A stretch of DNA of 64,000 nucleotides from Cryptomeria japonica (Eukaryota; Streptophyta; Pinopsida; Cupressales; Cupressaceae), in the NCBI RefSeq assembly GCF_030272615.1, contig NC_081412.1, forward strand, positions 26,876,501-26,940,500, in the 5' to 3' direction. A program made the translations under genes and the position numbers. The notes beneath the pieces were generated by a model. The model was not told where the DNA came from, ran no database searches, and saw only the letters and a list, made by a program, of their open reading frames with translations. This document shows, piece after piece, positions 48,986-61,800 of the stretch (within the stretch, counting starts at the first letter, position 1; the number at the start of each line of letters is the position of its first letter).

Positions 48986-49832
48986 GATCTACCTTGCTAA
49001 AGGATTTTACAACACTTAATCTAAATGTTGCACCTGGTTAGAGGCTTTATAATTTATAGACTTGATTAGAGTCTTTTACCATGTTTAAGGTTTCTCTTAC
49101 AACTTCAAAATATTACAATAAAATCATTACAAATATCTGCAACTTTACATCTGGAATGTTATAGAAAATTCTATGTGCTCAGAATAAGATTACCTTGCTT
49201 ATAGCATACCTCGGTAACCCATATAGTAACTTGGTAAACCCTTCTGTTTACTCTATTCTTTTACTGTTCTTTGAAATCCTTCTCGGTGACCTCTGTGTCT
49301 CTGTAATAGTCATCACACTTAGTTCTTTCACATGTCTTGCTTTGTATATTTCTATATCTTCCTTTCTGTCATGTACATGTATATATCTGATCTTAATCCA
49401 TGTTGTATAAATATATCTCTTATGTCGGTGATCCATTCATTGCTTCGATCTTACAAATATATTTTATCAAATGAATAATCATGCAAAATATTTCATTGGT
49501 TAGATGACCTCAAAATCATACACAATCTTTAAGTGCAATTTCCAATGTGATAACGGTTCTATGTGCCTCGATCTTGTAACACGTTTTCATATGTATGTCC
49601 AGGTTCAATGAATCTGGTAACACATTTCACTCGGTGTGTCATCTTTGTTGCTCGGTAGACATGGAATGATACTCGATAGACAGCTCGATGTACACTACGC
49701 TCTGAGACTACTTTCTTCTATAACTGACTGGACTATGCATATCGACTGAATATTTTGGTAGTAGTAATAGACTAGAGTATATAGAATAACTTTGAACATA
49801 AAACTAATGGCAACTTGATAAGTAGTAACAAT
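48986..49832 (-). repeat. ~848-bp direct repeat, left copy (duplication copy 2)
   Basis: Matches 55339-56188. One base (49699, G) differs from copy 1 (11003, A). Confidence 0.85.
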
Positions 49833-50067
49833 CTCCCCTTTTGACATTAGTTGAGATGTTTGACAAAAACTAATTTCAAAGTTATAACTCAACAATCTAT
49901 ATACTTGCAAAATTTGACTATACTAACAGTATATACAATAGTCAATGAAATAGTAAATCCAGATATACTCCCCTTATCGATATACTGTACAAAACTTCTG
50001 AAATAGTAAATCTAGATATACTCCCCTAATACTGTATCACTCCCCCTTTTTTGACAAAAATTAAAAT

Positions 50068-53000
50068 TTAGTTACCATTCGGTGGTGGCAACTGATCAAA
50101 AATGGATTTGTACTTGGTCCGTGCTTCAGTGAGAGCGATAGAGAGTGCATCCTTTACACTGTCCATTAAAGAATTATGCACTTGAATATCAGCCAATAAT
50201 GATATTAAGCCATCTAGAGTGCTTCCCTCTGGTGTAGTAGACAAGTATGTGGCTCGGTTGATCTGTTCCTGGATGGATGAAAGATGAGGAAGGAATAATG
50301 TCTGAAGTGTCATTATGTCCATCTTGATCTTGTGTTCTTCATTTCTGAGGTCCAATTGTTGAGCCATGAGCTATTGTAGCTTTGTATAGAAATTCTGAAC
50401 TGAATTGGGCTTTGTGGTCAACTTATTTGAGAGATCGGTGATCTCTTTCTCAATTGCCTCTATTTTATTTTTTATGTCTTTAATGAATAAAGAAAATGTA
50501 CAGAGTTTCTGAAATAAATAAAGAATGTGCTTGAGTTGAGGAGTCAACTCAGCAATAAATTTGACAAGTTTAACTTTGCTAATAGCTATCGCTTTCTGTA
50601 CCTCTTCTATCATTTTTGCAGTGAGTTCCTTGTCTTTTAGCTTGCTCAAATATTTCGATGCATCTACTCCAGATGTCTCTATCTTTGTTAGGAGTTCATC
50701 CAGTTGAATGTGGATGGTTGCATCTATTGACACTGTAGCTTCAGGTAGCATATCTATTAAGAGTGCTTTCACCTTCTAAAGTACTTTATTCTTATTTTGA
50801 ATCACCATTTGCTTCTCTTGTTCGGCCTTTGCTTTGCATAGTTCACCGAAATCAATGAGTGCTTGCCCCTTTAATTTTGATATGTCTACATTGGGCAACA
50901 CTATTGGTTTTGACAAATCAACTTTTAAACTATGTTGTTTCATCTTCTTTTCTTTACCTTTCACCGATGGAAATAAGACAATGGCTTGTGAGGCTTGATG
51001 AACCTCGGTAGGTTGCTCAGTAGAGGCAACACTTAGGTCGGTTTCTTATGCCTCTCTAGAGTCCTTTGGTGTCTCGGTACTCGGTGTCTCAGTTACAACA
51101 TTTTCAGTGCTAGAAGGTGCTTGAGATGTCTGTTCTTGAGTAGTACCTTCTCCTGCTGTAGACTTGTGACTTTCGGTGTCTTGATCTATATCCTAAGGGG
51201 TTTCAGTTGAGATAGGTTGATTGACCGGAGGATAAGGCTGAACTTGTTCCAAGACTCATTCACTGGATACAAGTTTTGCATATGCATTGCCTTCTATCAT
51301 TTCTTGTTCTGGTGCCTTTGTATCCATGATATCTTCATCTATTTGAAAGGTGTCAAAAAGGTCTTGCTTGGAAACATCAAGATCTTGCTCGGTGACATCA
51401 ACAATTTCAACTTCAACTTGCTCACCAACATCCTTGATTTTAAAGATTTCCTACCACTTTGCTTTTGTCTCATTTTCTACTTCAATATACAGCCCATCCA
51501 TCAGTTTCAAGGCTCTTTGTTTGATGAGAAACTTTGAGTTATAGGTTGTCAAATGTTCTTTTATTTCAGCTACTGACATGTCAAGAAAGAGATGTACTAG
51601 ACTTCTTTCTCTGATGTGTTTCTCCGAGTCCATTGCATACTTCCACCTATTGTCAATATGTAAATATAATTTATTTGGAAGTGACTTAGATAGTTCCAAT
51701 GGAGCTAATTAGAATTTTAGAAGTGTGCAGATGGCAGCTTCTTCAATTTGTCTCTTTTCATCATTATTTCTGGTTTCATACTTGACATATCTGAATGATC
51801 TGAATCCACCATATTCTTTCAGATTAGCACAAAAATTTTCAACACTATGTACATTTACCTTCTTGCTCTTGACAATCTGAAATTTGCTTGCATCCTCAGA
51901 TTCGGTGTCACTAGACTCTTTTGCCAAAATGAGTCTCCAAGTAGTTTTCTTGTAAGTTTTTGTTACCTTAGGAACAATAACACTCTTTGCTTTCTTACTC
52001 GGTGAGGCTGCAGATGCTCTAGTGTTAGGTCGCTTTGCTGGTGGAGTCATTGAGGCCTTTGATGTGTCTTGTTTCTTTCTTTTCAACACTTTTCCCTTAG
52101 GCAATTTGGTGCTCAATGTTATAGCTTCCTATTGGGCTTCAAATTCCTCTTCGGTAATGGCTAAAGTGCCTTTGACAGGTGTGGAGGAAGAGTCTTCTCT
52201 GAATTTCTCTGATAATGCCTTTATCATCTTTGTTGGCTTTCTTATAGCTTTGGGTACTACAATGCTCATTTTTACTTTTTCCTTCACTTCTTCATAGGTT
52301 CCATACCTCATCTCGGTAGCATGTCTTGGCAATATAAGAAATGCATCAATTTGTTATTGTGTGATGTCAAGATCAATCTCGTAACCCATCGGTGACAAAG
52401 ATTAAGTTCTTGGTTCCACAGCATTCACATAACAGTAATCAGTGTCAACTTCAAAACATATGTCATTTTTGTATTTCTCCACTAGTTGGGGTGGAATCCG
52501 GTACCTGTTATGCATTTTCTCTTGAAACTTACTGAAGTAATCATCCATAATATCATTAAGATTATCACCTAACTTCTTCATCAAGTCATTAATCTGATGG
52601 GTGATTGCGCGATGTAGTTCCCAAACAACTTTACAGACTGATGGAAAGAATTTTTCAAAATAGAAATACATGCATACAAGTAATGATCCAAACTTTAGTG
52701 TATTAACTGAGTTGTTCTTCTTCGGCTTCCTAATGGTGTTCAGATTCTCAAACAGGTTTTTCAGCAACACCTCACAAAGATCAATTTTCATTCCCTTTTT
52801 CATAATTTTGTATGCTAGGTCTACTGCTGCACAGGGTACATCGTTTTCCCTTGCCGATTGGAAGAAACAGTGGCCTATTACTCTAATGGAAAATTTTAGT
52901 TCTTCATCTATGACATTGTTCAATTTTAGTCCTCTGCAATCTGATTCCACTCCGGTTAAACTGATCAATTCCTTCTGTTATATCATCTTTTGGGCTCGAG

Positions 53001-53430
53001 AATGATCATAAATAAGGTAACCGGTAATCAGATGAATGATTTCCTTGGTAATCTTAAATGGTTTCTCTTCTAGCCACATGAAATCATCGTCAACTTTGCT
53101 TAGAACAAACCTGACCCACTGGGGTTTGAACACATGGGGATAGGTTAGGGCTTCAGTTAATCCCTTGATCTTAATGTGCTCATACTTGCTATTCAATTTA
53201 CCATCTATGGATAATTCATCATAGGTGTCTTTGATTTCAACATGACCAAGTTCTTCAACACAACATTTGCTGAAGAATCTCACATCCTCGACTAATAACA
53301 CTCTATCCGAGATGAGTGAAAATACAATTTTATCATCCGATTCAGAAGCAACTTTGGAAGTTAACGAGTATTTTAGTGAGGGCTTCTCAACATTCTTGAC
53401 AACAATGGGATCTTGGATCTTAGGTGCCAT
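50068..53430 (-). pseudogene. Long retroelement-like ORF, copy 2, with an extra stop
   Basis: Same frame and same ten stops as 11372-14734, plus a new TAA at 52978-52980 (TCA to TAA by a base change at 52979). This splits the formerly open N-terminal 342 codons. A CGT-to-TGT change at 53262 replaces arginine by cysteine. Product unknown, as in copy 1. Confidence 0.6.
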
Positions 53431-53956
53431 TTGTAGATTTCTGATAAAAACTAACAAAAGATCCTTAGGGTTTCAGGATTTTCAAACAGCAGACGCTTCA
53501 CATGTAGCAGATAATAATAACTTGATAAGATCGATAAACCAACTTAACAATGCATTGAGATTGATGTAAATACCTTGAATTTGCTTTGTAGGAGATTTGA
53601 TCACCTTAGATTCGCATTTCTCTGCTCTCTCAAAAACTTGGTAAGTAAAAATGACCTGCGTAAATGCTTTAAGTACATAATATGCCTTATCAGGCTCCGT
53701 GCAAGTTAGGTAAAAAACATTAAATGCACTCGGTTCCACTAAACTTTCTTTCCTTTTTCCGCTTTAACCGAGTAACCAAACTTCCTTCATTTACCGACTT
53801 GACAAGTTTTCTGTATTGTGCTCCAAAAGACTTTGATAGAATTTCAAACTTACTAATACATCTTTAACTATGCAGATTTTAAATTAAGTACATAATAGAA
53901 TAGGAATTGTTAAGATTTAACCTTGAGAGAATGCAGTCCCTTCATACCTTTACCAA

Positions 53957-55297
53957 TTAATTTGGAATAGGTGCACCTAACTCGGTAGGTAAGGTGCTTT
54001 GTCCATTTGACACAATTTCCTTCTTTTTCCGAATCATCTGTAATTTGTCTTTTATTTCCTCAGTGCCTTTTCTAGGTTGATCTCTGCAATCTCCAGCCAA
54101 GTGTCCAACTTTGTGACAATGAAAACATGCCATACCAAGATTTCTCCATGATCTTCGGTTGTTCATCCCAAACCTTATAAAGCAGTTGGCACTTATATGT
54201 CCATATCTTCCACAACATTCACACCATATCCTTGTATTGTAATCCCATGGTACTGCAGAATACTATCGGTAAGGATTTGTGTGAGCTCGGTAACCTCTAG
54301 AATTTTCTCGGTGTGCAGACCACATGTAGTTCTTTTGCTTAAACCAACACTTCTCAGTACTATGTCCATATCTATTGCAGTTTTTACAAAACCCATTGAA
54401 TTTTGCCTTCTGATAATTGTTAACAAACTTTGTCGTACATTAATTAGATGTGTGACCATATTTATTGTAGTTGTAACAATAACCATTGGACTTAGTGACA
54501 TTCGGTTGCTTACCTTTTCTGATTTGGCACATATTGGTAGTGTGACCTTGATTTCCACAGTAGTTACAAATAGGCTTCTTTCTTTTGATTCCAGCTTGCT
54601 TTGATGATTCTCCTCTCTCGGTAGTATGAATTCCCTTCTTGGTAGAGTCTTTTCCTTTGTAACCGAGCCCTGCATCTTTGTTGGGTCTTCTTGTATTCAG
54701 TTGCTCATCCAACATCTTTGATGCTTCATAACTCTTCTTTAGTGTTCCTTTGGATTTCTTCTCTGTTTCAAGTTCATTGGTCAACCTTGATACTTCAAGT
54801 TTCAATGCTTGATTCTCACCATCTTTTAGATTTGCTTCATGATGTGCATAGCCTAGTTGATCTAACAGGTTTTGTTGAATTCCAGTCATCCTTGTGATTT
54901 CATCACTCTTATTAGATACTAAGACTTCAAGATGTTGTTTCTCTCTTTCTAGATCTCTTACTTTATCCTCGATTGTCCTCAATGAATCAATATTTTCAGT
55001 CATCTGTGTGCTGAAATGTTCATGTTCTCTTTTCATTGCTTTTAGTTGATCAGCCAATGCTTTGTTCTTTTCTTTCAATACTCCAATCATTTCTTCGGTC
55101 TATTCAAATATACTATTTTCAGATGATTTCTCAATTTGTTCCACTAACTCTTGAGAGTCCTGCAAATCATCAGATAATCTTCTTCTCACTTTTAGAGATT
55201 TTTGCATTTGCCTTTGCATGTCTGCAATCACTTGATTAGCATGATCCATCTCTTCTTGCAGATACACAATCCTCCGAGATTGTTTATAGCCTTCCAT
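53957..55297 (-). pseudogene. Gag-like coiled-coil protein with five CCHC positions, copy 2
   Basis: Identical by eye to 15261-16601, with the same three stops (55100, 54440, 54263). The lack of differences in a dead gene fits a very recent duplication. Confidence 0.7.
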
Positions 55298-55338
55298 TGA
55301 TAATATCTTTCACTTTAGGCAGTTAAACCCTTTTCCAA

Positions 55339-56188
55339 GATCGACCTTGCTAAAGGATTTTCCAACACTTAATCTAAATGTTGCACCTGGTTAGAGGCTT
55401 TACAATTTATAGACTTGATTAGAGTCTTTTACCCTATAAAACGTTTCTCTTACAACTTCAAAATATTACAATAAAATCATTACAAATATCTGCAACTTTA
55501 CATCTGGAATGTTATAGCAGATTCTATGTGCTCAGAATAAGATTACCTTGCTTATAGCATACCTCGACAACCCATATAGTAACTCGGTAAACCCTTATGT
55601 TTACTCTATTCTTTTACTGTTCTCTGAAATCCTTCTCGGTGACCTCTGTGTCTCTGTAACAGTCATAACACTTAGTACTTTCACATGTCTTTCTTTTTAT
55701 ATTTCTATATCTTCCTTTCTGTCATGCTACATGTATATATCTGATCTTAATCCATGTTGTATAAATAGATCTCTTATGTCAGTGATCCATTCATTGCTTC
55801 AATCTTACAAATATATTTTATCGAATGAATAATCATGCAAAATATTTCATTTGTTAGATGACCTCAAAATCATACACAATCTTTAAGTGCAATTTCCAAT
55901 GTGATAACGGTTCTATGTGCCTCGATCTTGTAACACATTTTCATATGGATGTCCAGGTGCAATGAATCTGGTAACACGTTTCACTTGGTGTATATCAACT
56001 CTGCTGCTCGGTAGACAAGGAATGATACTCAGTAGACAGCTCGGTGTATACTACACTCTAAGACTACTTTCTTCTATAACCGACTAGACTGTGCATACCG
56101 ACTGAATATTTCGATAGTAGTAACCGACTAGAGTATATAGAATAACTTTGAACATAAAACTAATGCCAAATTGATAAGTAGTAACAAT
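55339..56188 (-). repeat. ~848-bp direct repeat, right copy (duplication copy 2)
   Basis: Matches 48986-49832. A T-to-G difference from copy 1 lies at 55343, five bases from its left end. Confidence 0.85.
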
Positions 56189-56900
56189 TGAAATAGAGAG
56201 GAAAGGAAGAGAGATGGAGAAAGAGATAGAAAAGATTAGAAAAGGTGAAAAAGAGAAAAGGATAGAGAGAAAATTTGCATATAACAATAATACTTTTCTA
56301 TCAATACATTGATGGGATTCTCACTCATCAATACACAATATGTGATTTTCATTTATAATACATTGATCTATAAATAAAAACATTTTTTATACCGAAGGTG
56401 TTACCTATATGAGATTGAGGAGCTCACTTTGTTCATCAACGGTCCACAGTCATCAAGAGATAAAGAAAGGCAATTGTACTCTCTACAGCCATCGATTCAT
56501 TTTTGTCGGTGCATGTTACTCATCACCTACCTTCATAGAATCAAAATTATTTTCTAAAGCATGTTATTCTAACAATATTTAATGATTTCTACTTCAAGCT
56601 GCACTTATTAAGGATTTAGAGAATCCTTGTTTGACTTGATTAGACCATCACAATCACCACAAATCACAAGGCCAATTGGGACATCCTTTGGCATCACTTC
56701 CTATAGATTGGCTTAAACTATTGAGTTGGTTCAACTTGTTTCACAATCAAAAAAAACAAAGGACCATTCAATCATGTTTTTCTTATCATATATTTAGCTT
56801 CACATTTTGTATTCTTTACTTCAATGATGTTTTATAAAATTACAAAATTTCTATAGATATCCTTGATCCCAAATCAGTACATTGCATTATAGGCAATAGC

Positions 56901-57129
56901 TTAGTTGAATGATTTCTTATTTAAATACATATTATATACTAGCTTGTTCATAGAGAAAACAAATTGATTACAATTAGGGCTTGCCATAAAATCAATAGCA
57001 CCCTCTAACACAGACTTCCTAACTGAAAATATTGTAGGATATTGAGGGCCCAAGAAATGAAGACCCAATAAGAGGTTGTAGTCCATTATTCTCTTTGACT
57101 CCAACAACTCGTAGTCAAATTGTATTTGT
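56901..57129 (-). pseudogene. PIP5-kinase-like exon fragment, copy 2
   Basis: Same as 18205-18433, including the IMDYNLLLG variant and the upstream TTTTAG acceptor-like site. Confidence 0.5.
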
Positions 57130-57135
57130 CTAAAA

Positions 57136-58780
57136 CATAAGGCATATTTGATTAGTATTGTCCATTTAATAGTCCCATGGATAGATAGTGGTCTTCTTTT
57201 AAAAAACTATAATAGAATTGCAGTGGTATAATGAGATCAATTTAAATTTCAAGGGTCATTGCTTCACTCCTCAATGCTCACTATTTCTCCACTAAATCTG
57301 AAATCAAATTTTTATTCCATAATAATGGCAATCTCTCCGCCTTTTTTTTTAATTTATTTTTTGTAAATGATTTCTCTTCTTCTTTTTCTTAATAATCTTT
57401 TTTCCTAGATGCTATGAAAAAACCTTACACTTGCATAAATATCTCATTCATTGTATTTCACAATCAAGTGATATTCATATACAAGTTTAAATTGATCTTC
57501 CATGCAAAAACTAGGGGAAGTGTATTAATAGTAGTTACAGCTAGCTTCGCTCACCCACAGATCCTAAACGATACAATAGATTTTGATCATTTTTTTGGTT
57601 TTTTTTGTATGCGACCTAACTGCTTATAGCTATTGTTCTAGCTTCTAAATAGTAGTGATGCACATTTTAGGATCTATTATGTGTGCAAAGGTCAAAATTT
57701 GGTCATTTCAAAGTGCCACCAAATACATAATAAAAGATGCCCCAACAATTGGTCACAAGATTGGATGATGGTGACATATTTAAAGTGAATTGAATAAAAT
57801 CTATAATTAAAACCACGCTTATCTTTCTTAAATTTTGACAATCCCAAAGATGATGATGCCACATAACATTTCCACTTGGCTTTGATAGGGATGTAACGTG
57901 AAAATCCATGATTTGCTTTTTATGGGAACAAATTCAATATTAATAAAAATTACATGTTTGGGTTGTAAGGATTCATCATTCTCTCTCTCTTCAAATGTGT
58001 CATCGCCATTACAAACTGAATTTTTTGCAGTAAACTGTTTCATGTGTATTTATGGATTGATGTAAAAAGAATTCAGGCATCTGACATGGACAGTCTATTC
58101 AAAATTCGCTAGATTTAGTAAGGAATTTGAACAAAAACGCTTACTTTTCTGTTTTAGGACTAGTGTTTTTTGCTTTATCCAGAAGACAGAGATTTTCGAG
58201 ATCGAGAAAATTTGTCGGCAATACAAATTAGAGAATTTAATCTTTTTTGGGGAGGGAGAACATCCCGGTTGTCTAGAAACGTAAGTCATCGTCAAACTGC
58301 CGTGTCTTACTAAACATTTTACGTATTTTTGGCTCCAGCAAAGACCCAGACTTATGTGAAAGCACGACGTTGTGCTTTCATACCTGAAACAGAAATTTAC
58401 ACTTATGTTTCTCTTGACTGGAGGCCAAGGAAAGCTTACTCTTTGTAGGGAAGTTGTGAAAGTTTCAAAACAAACGAGGTGTTTCAGAGAAATTAAGATG
58501 GTCAAAGAAAGCCGCAGCAGGATCGAACCAATTTATTAGACTAAACAAGATATTCAAATTTATTACATCATTCGTCTCGTACCCTAAAACTAATGCTTCA
58601 ACCGTCATTATCCACGGTCTTATTTGAATAGCTGTCATGTTTTTTTCTAGATTTCTTAAATTTGATGGGAAAGAGAATTTTTATGTTCAAATTTCTTCAC
58701 TCAAAGATTGAAAGATAGCCACTCCTTTCAATAAATGATGAGAGTTTTGTTGTTTATCAAGTGTTAACACACATTCTAGA
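57136..58780. other. No gene seen (copy-2 counterpart of 18440-20084)
   Basis: Three substitutions against copy 1 fall here (57257, 57789, 58264). No motif was recognised. Confidence 0.4.
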
Positions 58781-58808
58781 CTAGCAGTTGCAGGGAAGTG
58801 CCTGCAAC
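58781..58808 (-). other. Candidate Helitron 3' end, copy 2
   Basis: Same stem GTTGCAGG/CCTGCAAC and terminal CTAG as at 20085-20112, unchanged. Confidence 0.55.
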
Positions 58809-59632
58809 AGGAGGCCGATAGGTCTGATTGTTAAGGTAATATGTTAGTAGATGTGATATAGTTGTGATATTGAGAAGTATATTGTATTGTATAACTAAAT
58901 AACAAAATTTAATTAAAGTAAAAGAGTTAATTGTACAGTAAGACATTTTCTGTGTACATAACCCAACCAATGGTTGTTCCCAAAGTTGAATATTTTCCAC
59001 CCACCATCCCCCATGCTAGTGTATGCAGCATGATGTACTTGAAGAAAATATCATGAATATTGTTTTACAATTTTTTTTGTAAGCTATATTATTCCCAACC
59101 AATTGTTTTTGTTGGACCCAAATTATTGTTGTTATCCACCCTCCATCCCTCATGCTGGTAAGAGCAGCATGTTATATAGTCTTTTGTTGAATTGGATGTG
59201 ATGTATATGTTGAAAGACCTGCACCATTGTTTCATTTGTATAAGTTAGATTTGGGCAACATGTAAGTTTGGTGAAGTTAAATACTTTGAAAAGCTTGAAA
59301 ATTTGAAAGTTAGTATTTTTTAGTAATATAATACCTTATGGAGATGTAATTGCAGAATTGGAATCTCCTGAATGATTCATGTCAGTATTTGTTGTTGTGA
59401 AAGAGGTTTTCTGCAGATAAGTCAATGAAAATAATAATCAAATTTGGTTTAAGAAGTGAAAGCAAGTTAATTTTTGCAATTGGTTATGATATAGTTATCT
59501 ACCTAAGACTATTTTGTAATCTGAAAATATTTCCCTGTTGTTCTTTATGGAAAGTTGATTTGTTCAGTGAAGAGAACTTGAAAGTGTGAAGGGTTGTTAA
59601 ACAGAGAAGGTAGTTAATGTTGAATTATTACC

Positions 59633-60166
59633 CTGCAAGCACACTGGAGGAGAAAATAAGCATATAAAAAAAATGCATTACAAAACAAAAATAATTTTAA
59701 ATAAAACGAAAGCTATTTCCAAAAAAATGCATTACAAAACAAGACAGAATATACATATAACCAGAATTTACCTTGCAAATGCTAACCATTAACGGCTTGA
59801 AACTGACAGATCACCGTCGAATCTCAAAGTCACAAAGAAGCCCAGTTAAATAGTCACAATGAGAACAAAACCTAAGCAGAAAGTAGCCATGCCCACAAAC
59901 AGTTAGACAACATAAACAAAGCCACAACCCTGCAAGCATATAAAAAATGCATTACAAAACAAAACTAAATTTAAATAAAACGAAAGCTATTTGCAGAAAA
60001 ATGCATTACAAAACGAGAAAGAATATACATATAACCAGAATTTACCTTGCAAATTGAAATCATCCATGGCTTGAAACTAACAAAGTACCGTAAAAAATTC
60101 CTTGCAAACTAGAAGTAGCCACCTCCACAAATAGTTAAACAACAGACTGAAGAATATTACATACCT
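59633..60166 (+). repeat. CCTGCAAGCA repeat family, copy 2
   Basis: Counterpart of 20937-21470 with two tandem units. Confidence 0.8.
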
Positions 60167-60335
60167 TCAAATTAATGAGCTGCGTGTATTGGATGTTGTT
60201 GTTTTTGACCTTGTAGAGTGAAAGTGTATTAGAAGCTGTGATAAACAAGAATGTATGTGAAATAATTGTTGGGCAAATAGGAGGGGAAAAAAATGTTGAA
60301 AGTTAGAAAATAGTTGATTCATTGAATACAAGATA

Positions 60336-60677
60336 TACAATACATGAAAACATAATGAAGATGTGATTTGTATACCTGATTGTGCTCGTTCTGTAGGTAT
60401 GTTTGTTTTTGTGTTGTGCAAAAGCTGTAGCAAGTGGGTTTCCTCTGCCTTTTGTAGTGTGTAAAAGGGTTGTTCAGTTCCACAGAGATCAATTGTGTTG
60501 TTGATCCTGAAAAGTTGAAATATTGTTTTGTGGTGATACATTGAATAGAAGATGTACAATACATGAAAACGTAATGAACATGTGATTTGTATACCTGATG
60601 TTGTTTGTTTTGTAGGTATGTTTTTTTAGTGTTGTGCGATAGCTGCAGCAAGCGGGCTCCCTCTGTCTTTCGTAGTA
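60336..60677. repeat. ~124-bp spaced duplication, copy 2
   Basis: Two units (60336-60459 and 60553-60677), counterpart of 21640-21981. Confidence 0.75.
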
Positions 60678-60681
60678 CTGT

Positions 60682-61363
60682 TCATGCTGCACCTTTCAAT
60701 TGAGAGTACCTTTTGTAGGTGAAGGCTGGTTGTATACGTAGGTGTTCAATTGCTTTTACTCTTGGCAGTCCTGTGAATGTTAGGCCTTGTTTCTCTATTT
60801 TGCCGATGTCAACTGTGGCAAACTCTAATGTTAGTCCCTGTGATTTGTGAATAGTAATTCCCCAAGTCATTGCTAGTGGAATTTGTGTCCGGTTTCCTCT
60901 AGTGATTGGTGGAATTGGGACATGTTTTGCATTTTGTGGATCCCATGAAGGCCCAATATAATGTTCGAAAAGAACAACAACATATTTTGGCAAATTAGGT
61001 GATTTGGAAGCTGCATTGTAGACAATTTGTTTGATTTGACCCAAAGCACCATTTACAAGGCCAACTTCTATCCATATGTTTGCAATAAGCATAATTTCTT
61101 GATCTATAGAAAGAAGAATTTCAAATGCTAGTTGTTCTTCTTGGTCTGCCTGCTTATCTGTTTGATGTGCAATGATCGTTGTTGCATGTGCAATCGGTGA
61201 GTGCAATTGTGTTAACATTTTTATGTTGTGTGCACTTGAAGCTGCATTTGTTTCAAGCAAATCCTTCTATTCGCTGAAGTAATTATTCTCATCATGTCTC
61301 AAAGAATAGGTAGACCGTGACTGCAGGGATTTCCAGTCTGTTTGCAATGGTGTTGAGTTGCAG
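60682..61363 (-). pseudogene. Helitron Pif1-type helicase C-terminus, copy 2, with an extra stop
   Basis: Same late helicase motifs as in copy 1. A single base change at 61269 turns a CAG glutamine codon into TAG, so the open part starts only at about 61260. The change is C-to-T on the coding strand. Confidence 0.88.
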
Positions 61364-61800
61364 ATAGATATCTAATATTTTAAAGAGAGCACAGGGATGT
61401 CAGAATTTTCATGATTGAAGGTAGTTAACTTTGAACTATGTATCAAGAATGTATGAGAATTGAAAATTGCTGCATCTATGATAATGTGATTTTAGAGGAT
61501 TTGTTTTGTATGTAAAGTAGTTTTGTTGTGTTTATTTGTATGTCTAGTGATCTGTTGTGTTGTTTTGTTGCTCTCGTTCAGTCAACTTATATGTACACAT
61601 ATTTATATACTTGTAAATGACTTTACTTGAAATGTATAGGTTCTGGAAATTCATAAATTAACTTTTTAGTGTTGTTCTACATACACTTGTTGTTGTTAGC
61701 AATTTGGTTTTTCAAAAGTACCATTGTAATATAGGTATGCATAGATATAGTTATTTCCGATACATATACATGTATGTATATATGTACATATGTATATATA
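61363..61800. repeat. 438-bp direct repeat A, copy 2
   Basis: Counterpart of 22667-23104. One C/T difference at 61693. Confidence 0.9.

Larger units (their letters stand above)
48656..56188 (-). mobile_element. Non-autonomous retroelement-like unit, copy 2
   Basis: Same organisation as 9960-17492. Differences from copy 1 within it are at 49699, 52979, 53262 and 55343. Confidence 0.5.
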
